Part shown: positions 14,989-24,963 of the stretch, one piece after another
Layout: the number at the start of each line of letters is the position of its first letter
Numbering within the stretch: the stretch's first letter is position 1
Origin: Dallia pectoralis
Lineage: Eukaryota > Chordata > Actinopteri > Esociformes > Umbridae
Length of the DNA stretch: 64,000 bases
NCBI GenBank assembly: GCA_029465975.1
Contig: CM055738.1
Coordinates: 1,518,116-1,582,115, forward strand
Direction of reading: 5' to 3'
Position numbers and translations under genes: made by a program
Notes under the pieces: generated by a model
The model's input: the letters and a program-made list of their open reading frames with translations, nothing else
Database searches by the model: none
Told to the model about the DNA's origin: nothing

Positions 14989-15272
14989 ACAGTGGTTGGG
15001 TTGATCAGCGCCAATAACGAGGCAGCCTAAAGAGAGAAGGTCAAGCGCCTAGTGGCTTGTTGCTCAGATAACAACCTGGCCATAAATGACAAGAAAACCA
15101 AAGAACTGATTCTGGATTACAAGAAGTCTGAATGCTGTTTTCATGCCCCAGTTCTCTTTGATATTAAAGTTGATTTTGAATCAGAAGGCCCGTCTATCCA
15201 CCAACATCCTGGTAAACTTTTACCGCTGCACAGTGGAGAGCATTCTAAGGACCTGTGTCACAGTCTAGTATA
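14989..15272 (+). pseudogene. LINE-2/Maui-like reverse transcriptase fragment
   Basis: The frame reads TTVVGLISANNEAA, then a stop in place of the expected Tyr, then REKVKRLVACC and NNLAINDKKTKELILDYKK. This is the region just after the catalytic box of L2-type LINE reverse transcriptases. Further on, in shifted frames, LVNFYRCTVESIL is readable. The stop codon, the frame changes and the tiny size mark it as a dead fragment. Its end is taken over by a 74-bp tandem repeat. Confidence 0.75.
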
Positions 15273-15468
15273 ACAGTCACTCTGTGGTCGACCAGAAGTA
15301 CCTGTATATGTGAGCATTCTAAGGACCTGTGTCACAGTCTAGTATAACGGTCACTCTGTGGTCGACCAGAAGTACCTGTATATGTGAGCATTCTAAGGAC
15401 CTGTGTCACAGTCTAGTATAACGGTCACTCTGTGGTCGACCAGAAGTACCTGTATATGTGAGCATTCT
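15238..15468. repeat. 74-bp tandem repeat, three copies
   Basis: Three near-identical 74-bp units start at gagcattctaaggacctgtg, with a partial fourth. The unit begins inside the LINE fragment (the segment encoding ESIL), so part of the LINE was tandemly duplicated. Confidence 0.9.
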
Positions 15469-16127
15469 AGGTGCACAGAGTTTTTTCCATTTTATGATGG
15501 CATGACAAATAAAAGAAATAAACATAAAATAAGGTGTCCCAAACCCACAATAGGTTGCAACATGTTTCAGCGTTGTCAAGGTAACGTGATAAAGTGCTGT
15601 CCCATTCTTCATTATGTGCCGTTGCACCTGCAATCACTACCCTTCAGATGTCAGTTTAGTCTGTGAGGATTGAGGGATTAGGGTTTAGGTGGGGACATTG
15701 TCTCAGTCTGTGTTATTGTCAAGTGCTTGATGGTCGGTTCTCTGCTGCAGGCAGAACTGAAGTAGAATCGATCGAGGGTGAGAGGATGTCTGATAACAGC
15801 CTCCCTCAGTCCCCCAGTCCAGGTGAATGAACAGCTACAAACTACTACAGCAATAAAAAAAGGTTTTTCCTTAGGAAGATTGGCCAGTTGGACTGTCCCA
15901 GACTCATTACACCAGTCAGGGTGGTCCTTATCTGACCTTGGAGTGGATCAAGATAATATCTTATTAAAAAGACTTATCCTACTTTCCAGTTCCGGGTCAA
16001 ATGAGTTCAGTGTTAGTTAGCGATTCAATGACATTAACTAAATAAAATGGTCTCCTGGTCAAAACTGAGAATTGACGAGTAACAGGATGTAATTTAATCA
16101 ATTAATCCCATATGTGAAGGCTGCTGA
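15469..16127. other. Noncoding, possible LINE tail then unassigned
   Basis: 15480-15530 resembles a LINE 3' tail (gatggcatgacaaataaaag). The rest, to 16127, shows no recognisable gene or repeat. Confidence 0.35.
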
Positions 16128-16385
16128 TGTATATACTGGAGAGAAGCCATACCCCTGTTCTGACTTTGGGATGAATTTCTCTTGATTAAATGGCTTTAGT
16201 CACCAGGGCACACCTACTAGAGAGAAGCCTTACTCCTGTTCCGACTGAAAATAAATATCATTATAATAAAATGATTAATCAGCAAATACACAGAAGAGAA
16301 CATTTAATCTTACTCTTCAAATGTCACTAGCAGGGACATACAGAAGAAAAACCCTACTTTTGTTCTGAATCATGTGGTATGTCTA
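16128..16385 (+). pseudogene. Decayed C2H2 zinc-finger remnants
   Basis: Plus-strand pieces read TGEKPYPCSDFG (second Cys of the finger replaced by Phe), then a stop, and further on a REKPYSCSD-like piece followed by TGA. Around 16340 there is TEEKPYFCSES. They lie between the two intact finger genes and seem to be remains of at least three fingers, in the same orientation as the 15-finger gene. Confidence 0.7.
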
Positions 16386-16893
16386 GATATGTATTTCTCA
16401 GGATATGAGCAGTGGTGTGTTGTGACTACAATGTAATACTTGTTAACAGTATATGTTTGATGGATGTCTAGATATGTAAATAAAATAAATAGCTAAACTA
16501 ATGTCTTAAATAATACTAAATATCCCTTTAACAAAATATAATTTGTTAGATCAAACCACATTTCTAATTAAGAACAAAGTGTTACATAAAACCAACACAG
16601 ATCAATCACAGCTCTCTTTCTCTGACAAAAGAAAAAAGCTTTGACTCAAGTTTTATAAACAAACCTCTTGTTTATTATGTCACACTTGAACCAAAATCTT
16701 ATGGTCCCATCTCCATTGTGAGACACTAGTGGAGTACAGTGTACCCAAACTCCCCAAAAAACTCTGTTGATGAAGGTTGTGTTTGTTGGGTAACATGTGA
16801 TCTTTGTGTGTGTGCATTTATAGTACTTTGTCTCCTTCCTGTAAAGTGTCTGACTGTCTCAGAAAAAATCTAATTCAAGCATGTTTAAGGACA

Positions 16894-16899
16894 TTTATT
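16894..16899 (-). promoter_or_regulatory. Polyadenylation signal of the 6-finger gene
   Basis: AATAAA on the minus strand, about 84 nt beyond the stop codon at 16983-16985. Confidence 0.5.
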
Positions 16900-16982
16900 T
16901 GAAATAAATGATATGGCTATTCTCCAGTATGCATTCGCTGATGTAATTTCAAGAATACGACATCACTCTTTCCACATTCAGA

Positions 16983-17986
16983 TTAAGTAAATGGCTTCTC
17001 TCCTGTGTGCATTTTCTTATGCCTGTTAAGGTGAGATGATGTTATGAAACACTTTCCGCAGTCAGAACAGTAGTAAGGTTTCTCTCCGGTATGTATCCGC
17101 TGGTGAACTTTAAGGTTATTTAATGTAGAAAACCTCTTCCCACAGTCAGAACAGGTGTAAGGCTTCTCTCCAGTATGTAAACGCTCATGAACTTTAAGGT
17201 TATCTAATTTAGAGAAATGTTTCCCACAGTTAGAACAAGAGTACGACTTCTCTCCCGTATGCACTTTCTGATGTCTAATACGGTGAGATGATGTAATGAA
17301 AGACTTTCCACAGTCAGCACAAGAGTAAGGTTTCTCACCAGTATGTATACGCTGGTGGACTTTAAGGGTATGCAATTTAAAGAAACTCTTCCCACAGTCA
17401 GGACAGTAGTGCTTCTCTCCTGTGTGTATGTTAACATGTCTTTTCAACTGTAATTTGGAACAGAAATTTTTTTCACAGTGAGGGCAGTGGTGAGACTTCT
17501 TATTGTGGTTTTCCTCTCGTTCGTCAGATGTATAAACTGCTTCAGTAATCTCACCTGTGTGAATAATAAAAAAAATACACTGTTTTTGTCATAGTTACTC
17601 GCTAGTTGCATTATCAAGGTTCAAACCTAGACTGTGGTGGTCAGCTTGATGGTACCAAGACAAGTGAGCGCCATAGATAAGTGTTACCTGGGAGGTCCCT
17701 TTTCCGTAGAAATGTTCACTCAACACTTTCTTAAATAAGTATAACAATATTAGAAATACAAACTGACAGCATGAAATAACATCTACCCTGTTTATCAATA
17801 ATTAAAACAAATTGTCAACATTAAACCTCCTTGATGAAATCAGTCCATACCCTTATTAGTTAAATACCCATCGTTCTCCTCTTCATCTTTAATGACAACC
17901 CAATTCTTCACCTCCTCTTCCTCTTCATATTTAATAATATTCAGTCCCTGTGTTTGACTGCAGTCTTCCATCTTCACTGATGTCAT
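16983..17986 (-). CDS. C2H2 zinc-finger protein, 6 fingers, truncated C-terminus
   Basis: Second member of the local zinc-finger pair, on the opposite strand. Coding exons are 17986-17851 and 17554-16983 (phase 1; donor gtatgg, acceptor ttcacacag), giving 235 residues. It begins MTSVKMEDCSQTQGLN, nearly the same as the convergent gene at 12030, followed by a Glu-rich stretch. Six complete fingers follow, from CPHCEKNF to CSDCGKCFITSSHLNRH. The frame ends HTGEKPFT-stop in a finger linker. Downstream in the same frame the sequence still reads SECGKSDVVFLKLHQRMH before another stop, so a seventh finger was lost by a nonsense change and partial decay. The 5' UTR part of the exon (to 18100) matches that of the other gene. 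It is probably nuclear and DNA-binding; target unknown. It could be a recently disabled gene. Confidence 0.82.
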
Positions 17987-18100
17987 CTCTGAATCCACCA
18001 ATGAACACTGAGCGCCAATGATGTCACAATCTGGATCCAGTAGGTCTTGTTTTAACTCAGTGTGGAAGGAGAGCAGGAGATTGGGCTTGTCCTCCCTCTG
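17987..18100 (-). other. 5' UTR part of first coding exon, shared by both zinc-finger genes
   Basis: The segment from the acceptor (ttattttag, minus strand) to the ATG closely matches 11919-12029 of the opposite gene: both contain cagagggaggacaa, ctcctgctctccttccacac and a shared run just before ATG. This is direct evidence that the two genes are duplicates. Confidence 0.75.
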
Positions 18101-19442
18101 CTAAAATAAAGACCAACCGATACATGACTGTTGAAAATGTTGGATTGGGATAAAATACACAAATCATAGAGTCTTTACAGAACGGAATAAAATACATGGA
18201 TGGATTATGGTTTGCTGACTTGGCAAGCCACAACAATATAAACACCACTATTACAGACTATGGATGTGAGAAATGTACATTTGGTTTTGGACTAAACTCA
18301 TGCTAACGCCTCCCTGTTGCAAGATATTATGAGAAATCTGACCAATCAACACAAAATGGAAATGCAATTACAGATTTCAAAATTAATTCGTGGCTACAGC
18401 ACCCCTGAACACAGTGCTTACCTTATCTAAAAGGAGAGTTACGACAAATCGTAACTTTAGTTATCTTTTATCTTTCAGAAATATAAAACGTCACCTTAAT
18501 ATTTCAAAACACTGTAAATATGAGTCCAAGTTTCTCCACTGGGGTATACAATGTTCCCCATGGACCCAAATACAAACCATATTACATCTGACCACGTACA
18601 ACTGGGCTTTATATCGTTTGATTCAACTGTTAAATTAAAGGTAATGCGTTTGTTCACCCCCTGTGTTGTTTAAATGGCTGTTCGTTATTCCATGAGCTGC
18701 TCAAACCGAAGAACATTTAGGGGTTTTTGGTTCTCTACTTTCTTTGACTATTTTTCTATAGAACCGAACAAACAGACACAATACGGTTGTTTAGTCACTC
18801 ACCATGTCAGCGAAATCTGTTTTTATTTTAGGAAATGTCCCGGAAATGTAAAGAACCAGAAGGACTTTTATGGACTTTTATTTAGCTTTACCACCCCCAA
18901 CTGGACTGGAGGATGGTTTGTGTTCATAATTAAATATATGTGATTACTTCCTCTGATAACTTTAATTTGGTTCGTGAACACCATGTTTTCTTAATTCTAA
19001 TAGTATCCATTTGGATTTTAAATTAAATCAGTTTAACTTGTCTTCATCTCCTGCAGTGCAACAATGTTTTGCTAATAAACCTTTCATCTTTTGGCCAGTT
19101 GTTCAAAGGTCAGCTGATCGGATTTTGGTTATCGGATTGGATCAAATCTTGAAAATGAGTTGTTCAAAAGGGAAAGAAGGATGCTGAAATCAGATCAGAT
19201 CACGGAATCAAATCCTAGTTTTAATCTGGATCAAATCTTCAGTTTGTGTTGTTCAAAACTTGTCAATAGGAATTGGATAACTTTGATAAAAAAAACAGGA
19301 ATATCCTGATCCTGGGATTTCAAGGTGGATTCCAGGAAGAAAATGTAGTAAAACGTTAAAATTGGTGTATATACTTGTATTAATATTTTGCACTTGACGT
19401 GTGTAAACTTGTAACAGTAATAAAGCAGATGAAGTAGACACA
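18101..19442. other. Upstream region of the 6-finger gene, no exon identified
   Basis: Probably holds the promoter and upstream noncoding exon of the minus-strand zinc-finger gene, but I cannot place them. Between about 19095 and 19345, repeats of ttgttcaaa and gattggatcaaatctt in changing orientation suggest a decayed short DNA transposon (MITE-like). This is weakly supported. Confidence 0.3.
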
Positions 19443-22400
19443 GGCTACACATTATCACTGTTTATACCTGGTAACAGAGGCAGGGTTACATTATCACTGT
19501 TCATACCTGCTACCAGAGGCAGGGTTACATTATTACTGTTTATACCTGCTAACAGAGGCAGGGTTACATTATCACTGTTTATATCTGCTAACAGAGGCAG
19601 GGTTACATTATCACTGTTTATACCTGCTAACAGAGGCAGGGTTACATTATTACTGTTTATACCTGCTAACAGAGGCAGGGTTACATTATCACTGTTTATA
19701 TCTGCTAACAGAGGCAGGGTTACATTATCACTGTTTATACCTGCTAACAGAGGCAGGGTTACATTATCACTGTTTATACCTGCTAACAGAGGCAGGGTTG
19801 CATTATCACTGTTTATATCAGCTTCCAGAGGCAGGGTTACATTATCACTGTTCATACCTGCTACCAGAGGCAGGGTTACATTATCACTGTTTATACCTGC
19901 TAACAGAGGCAGGGTTACATTATCACTGTTTATACCTGCTAACAGAGGCAGGGTTACATTATCACTGTTTATACCTGCTAACAGAGGCAGGGTTACATTA
20001 TCACTGTTTATATCTGCTAACAGAGGCAGGGTTACATTATCACTGTTTATACCTGCTAACAGAGGCAGGGTTACATTATTACTGTTTATACCTGCTAACA
20101 GAGGCAGGGTTACATTATCACTGTTTATATCTGCTAACAGAGGCAGGGTTACATTATCACTGTTTATACCTGCTAACAGAGGCAGGGTTACATTATCAGT
20201 GTTTATACCTGCTAACAGAGGCAGGGTTGCATTATCACTGTTTATATCAGCTTCCAGAGGCAGGGTTACATTATCACTGTTCATACCTGCTACCAGAGGC
20301 AGGGTTACATTATCACTGTTTATACCTGCTAACAGAGGCAGGGTTACATTATCACTGTTTATACCTGCTAACAGAGGCAGGGTTACATTATCACTGTTTA
20401 TACCTGCTAACAGAGGCAGGGTTACATTATCACTGTTTATATCTGCTAACAGAGGCAGGGTTACATTATCACTGTTTATACCTGCTAACAGAGGCAGGGT
20501 TACATTATCACTGTTTATACCTGCTAACAGAGGCAGGGTTGCATTATCACTGTTTATATCAGCTTCCAGAGGCAGGGTTACATTATCACTGTTCATACCT
20601 GCTACCAGAGGCAGGGTTACATTATCACTGTTTATACCTGCTAACAGAGGCAGGGTTACATTATCACTGTTTATATCTGCTAACAGAGGCAGGGTTACAT
20701 TATCACTGTTTATACCTGCTAACAGAGGCAGGGTTACATTATCACTGTTTATATCTGCTAACAGAGGCAGGGTTACATTATCACTGTTTATACCTGCTAA
20801 CAGAGGCAGGGTTACATTATCACTGTTTATATCTAAAAGAGGCAGGGTTACATTATCACTGTTTATATCTAAAAGAGGCAGGGTTACATTATCACTGTTT
20901 ATACCTGCTAACAGAGGCAGGGTTACATTATCACTGTTTATACCTGCTAACAGAGGCAGGGTTACATTATCACTGTTTATATCAGCTACCAGAGGCAGGG
21001 TTACATTATCACTGTTTATACCTGCTAACAGAGGCAGGGTTACATTATCACTGTTCATACCTGCTAACAGAGGCAGGGTTACTTTATCACTGTTTATACC
21101 TGCTAACAGAGGCAGGGTTACATTATCACTGTTTATACCTGCTAACAGAGGCAGGGTTACATTATTACTGTTTATACCTGCTAACAGAGGCAGGGTTACA
21201 TTATCACTGTTTATATCTGCTAACAGAGGCAGGGTTACATTATTACTGTTTATACCTGGTAACAGAGGCAGGGTTACATTATCACTGTTTATATCTGCTA
21301 ACAGAGGCAGGGTTACATTATCACTGTTTATACCTGCTAACAGAGGCAGGGTTACATTATCACTGTTTATACTTGCTAACAGAGGCAGGGTTACATTATC
21401 ACTGTTTATATCAGCTACCAGAGGCAGGGTTACATTATCACTGTTTATACCTGCTAACAGAGGCAGGGTTACATTATCACTGTTCATACCTGCTAACAGA
21501 GGCAGGGTTACTTTATCACTGTTTATACCTGCTAACAGAGGCAGGGTTACATTATCACTGTTTATACCTGCTAACAGAGGCAGGGTTACATTATTACTGT
21601 TTATACCTGCTAACAGAGGCAGGGTTACATTATTACTGTTTATACCTGCTAACATAGGCAGGGTTACATTATCACTGTTTATACCTGCTAACAGAGGCAG
21701 GGTTACATTATCACTGTTTATACCTGCTAACAGAGGCAGGGTTACATTATCACTGTTTATACCTGCTAACAGAGGCAGGGTTACATTATTACTGTTTATA
21801 CCTGCTAACAGAGGCAGGGTTACATTATCACTGTTTATACCTGCTAACAGAGGCAGGGTTACATTATCACTGTTTATATCTGCTAACAGAGGCAGGGTTA
21901 CATTATCACTGTTTATACCTGCTAACAGAGGCAGGGTTACATTATCACTGTTTATACCTGCTAACAAAGGCAGGGTTGCATTATCACTGTTTATATCAGC
22001 TTCCAGAGGCAGGGTTACATTATCACTGTTCATACCTGCTACCAGAGGCAGGGTTACATTATCACTGTTTATACCTGCTAACAGAGGCAGGGTTACATTA
22101 TCACTGTTTATATCTGCTAACAGAGGCAGGGTTACATTATCACTGTTTATACCTGCTAACAGAGGCAGGGTTACATTATCACTGTTTATATCTGCTAACA
22201 GAGGCAGGGTTACATTATCACTGTTTATACCTGCTAACAGAGGCAGGGTTACATTATCACTGTTTATATCTAAAAGAGGCAGGGTTACATTATCACTGTT
22301 TATATCTAAAAGAGGCAGGGTTACATTATCACTGTTTATACCTGCTAACAGAGGCAGGGTTACATTATCACTGTTTATACCTGCTAACAGAGGCAGGGTT

Positions 22401-23654
22401 ACATTATCACTGTTTATATCAGCTACCAGAGGCAGGGTTACATTATCACTGTTTATACCTGCTAACAGAGGCAGGGTTACATTATCACTGTTCATACCTG
22501 CTAACAGAGGCAGGGTTACTTTATCACTGTTTATACCTGCTAACAGAGGCAGGGTTACATTATCACTGTTTATACCTGCTAACAGAGGCAGGGTTACATT
22601 ATTACTGTTTATACCTGCTAACAGAGGCAGGGTTACATTATCACTGTTTATATCTGCTAACAGAGGCAGGGTTACATTATTACTGTTTATACCTGCTAAC
22701 AGAGGCAGGGTTACATTATCACTGTTTATATCTGCTAACAGAGGCAGGGTTACATTATCACTGTTTATACCTGCTAACAGAGGCAGGGTTACATTATCAC
22801 TGTTTATACTTGCTAACAGAGGCAGGGTTACATTATCACTGTTTATATCAGCTACCAGAGGCAGGGTTACATTATCACTGTTTATACCTGCTAACAGAGG
22901 CAGGGTTACATTATCACTGTTCATACCTGCTAACAGAGGCAGGGTTACTTTATCACTGTTTATACCTGCTAACAGAGGCAGGGTTACATTATCACTGTTT
23001 ATACCTGCTAACAGAGGCAGGGTTACATTATTACTGTTTATACCTGCTAACAGAGGCAGGGTTACATTATTACTGTTTATACCTGCTAACATAGGCAGGG
23101 TTACATTATCACTGTTTATACCTGCTAACAGAGGCAGGGTTACATTATCACTGTTTATACCTGCTAACAGAGGCAGGGTTACATTATCACTGTTTATACC
23201 TGCTAACAGAGGCAGGGTTACATTATTACTGTTTATACCTGCTAACAGAGGCAGGGTTACATTATCACTGTTTATACCTGCTAACAGAGGCAGGGTTACA
23301 TTATCACTGTTTATACCAGCTAACAGAGGCAGGGTTACATTATCACTGTTTATACCAGCTAACAGAGGCAGGGTTACATTATCACTGTTTATACCTGCTA
23401 ACAGAGGCAGGGTTACATTATCACTGTTTATACCTGCTAACAGAGGCAGGGTTACATTATCACTGTTTATACCTGCTAACAGAGGCAGGGTTACATTATC
23501 ACTGTTTATACCTGCTAACAGAGGCAGGGTTACATTATCACTGTTTATATCAGCTACCAGAGGCAGGGTTACATTATCACTGTTTATACCTGCTAACAGA
23601 GGCAGGGTTACATTATCACTGTTTATACCTGCTAACAGAGGCAGGGTTACATTC
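19443..23654. repeat. 39-bp minisatellite, array 1, about 108 copies
   Basis: The unit is 39 bp (GGCAGGGTTACATTATCACT plus 19 more). Because 39 is divisible by 3 and the unit has no stop in several frames, open frames of over 1000 codons appear on both strands; I treat these as artefacts. Variants (catacc, atatct, cttcca, tttatc, and a 36-bp unit with tctaaaag) recur in the same order 1437 bp apart, showing a large internal duplication. Confidence 0.97.
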
Positions 23655-24040
23655 CACTGGGCTGTGGAAGCGGTCTTTGTTGCATGCACTGCTGAACCAA
23701 TTTGTCAATAATTCATTGTGGACACTAGAGGGCGGTGTTCACTCTGTTTACAAACACCAGCGCCTGAAGACTTTGCTCTGATCTCTGGCTGATTAGTCCC
23801 AGCCTATAAGAATCCCAACACAATTTACTAATTTAAAATGTCGGAAGGCCTCTTTTACAATGTTTACACTAGAACAGGATACTCAAAAGAGTGAAAGGAG
23901 TATGTTGTCATGGAGGAATAAAGTGAGATTTTATCATATATGGTGGGATATATAGAGAGACAAGGTAAAACAGCATAACAGTGTGTTCCACATATGGCTG
24001 TAATAATGCTTCACACTAAAATTCAGCCACTGCTCTATTT
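23655..24040. other. Unique spacer between minisatellite arrays, CTCF-like motif
   Basis: A non-repeat spacer. At 719-737 of this kilobase (23719-23737, plus orientation) the sequence TGGACACTAGAGGGCGGTG fits the CTCF core consensus CCASYAGRGGGCR well. No coding exon is seen. Confidence 0.5.
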
Positions 24041-24369
24041 AATTTATACCTGCTACCAGAGGCAGGGGTACATTATCACTGTTTATACCTGCCACCAGAG
24101 GCAGGGGTACATTATCACTGTTTATACCTGCTACCAGAGGCAGGGTTACATTATCACTGTTTATACCTGCTACCAGAGGCAGGGTTACATTATCACTGTT
24201 TATACCTGCTAACAGAGGCAGGGTTACATTATCACTGTTTATACCTGCCACCAGAGGCAGGGGTACATTATCACTGTTTATACCTGCTACCAGAGGCAGG
24301 GTTACATTATCACTGTTTATACCTGCTAACAGAGGCAGGGTTACATTATCACTGTTTATACCTGCTATC
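24041..24369. repeat. 39-bp minisatellite, array 2
   Basis: About eight copies of the same 39-bp unit, with ccagaggcaggggtac variants. It ends in CTATC, the left target-site duplication of the LTR element, and would have been continuous with the array at 28057 before that insertion. Confidence 0.93.
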
Positions 24370-24700
24370 TGTAACGATCTGCCTTTTGGCAGATGGCAAG
24401 GAACAGACACAATTGCAGAGAATCCTTTCCATGTATTTATTATCTCCAGGACAGGCAAAACAGGCACCAGAACTGGAAACATAACAAGACAATGACCCGA
24501 CAAACACACAGGAAAACAGGGAAGACTAAATACAAAACATAACGAGGACTAACAGGCAACAGGTGAGAAAAAGGGCGGGAAAATTAAGGTAATAGGGGAA
24601 ATTAAGGTACCAGGATGAAACACTAGGAACACCCACAAGATGGAGACAAACAAGCACCCCACAACACAGGAACACACAGGAACACCCATGAACCATGACA
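24370..24700 (-). repeat. 3' LTR of the element
   Basis: A 331-bp copy. Minus-strand AATAAA at 24436-24441 is the likely LTR polyadenylation signal. Differences from the 5' LTR: a/t in 'ggaaacataac', c/a in 'aagacaatg', a/g in 'caccccacaac'. Confidence 0.93.
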
Positions 24701-24701
24701 G

Positions 24702-24715
24702 TACCCCCCCCTCAA
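24702..24715 (-). other. Polypurine tract next to 3' LTR
   Basis: On the minus strand TTGAGGGGGGGGTAC runs up to the first base of the 3' LTR. That is the position and composition of a plus-strand primer tract in LTR retrotransposons. Confidence 0.65.
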
Positions 24716-24963
24716 TGCGCGGCTCCAGAAGCGCCAAAACATAAACTAAAACCCAGCCTACGAACTGCAGCGGGGAGGCGGCAGAGGAGGTGGGGAGGGA
24801 TGGAGGCGAGAAACAAAAAAAACCTGGAACAGGGACAGAGTCCAGGGAATAGTCCAGTTTCTCAGGGGGCAAGAGGAGGCCTAGAGGACAGTGCCAGCAA
24901 GATACAGAGCCAGGAGGCCGGACAGGAGAGGGCGGAGCAGAGACCCGGCCGGGCGGATGCGGG

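Noticed and set aside
19445..23711. Long open frames of 1414 and 1170 codons as genes
   Set aside because: They come from a stop-free 39-bp unit, appear on both strands, and lack start context, signal peptide and splice logic.
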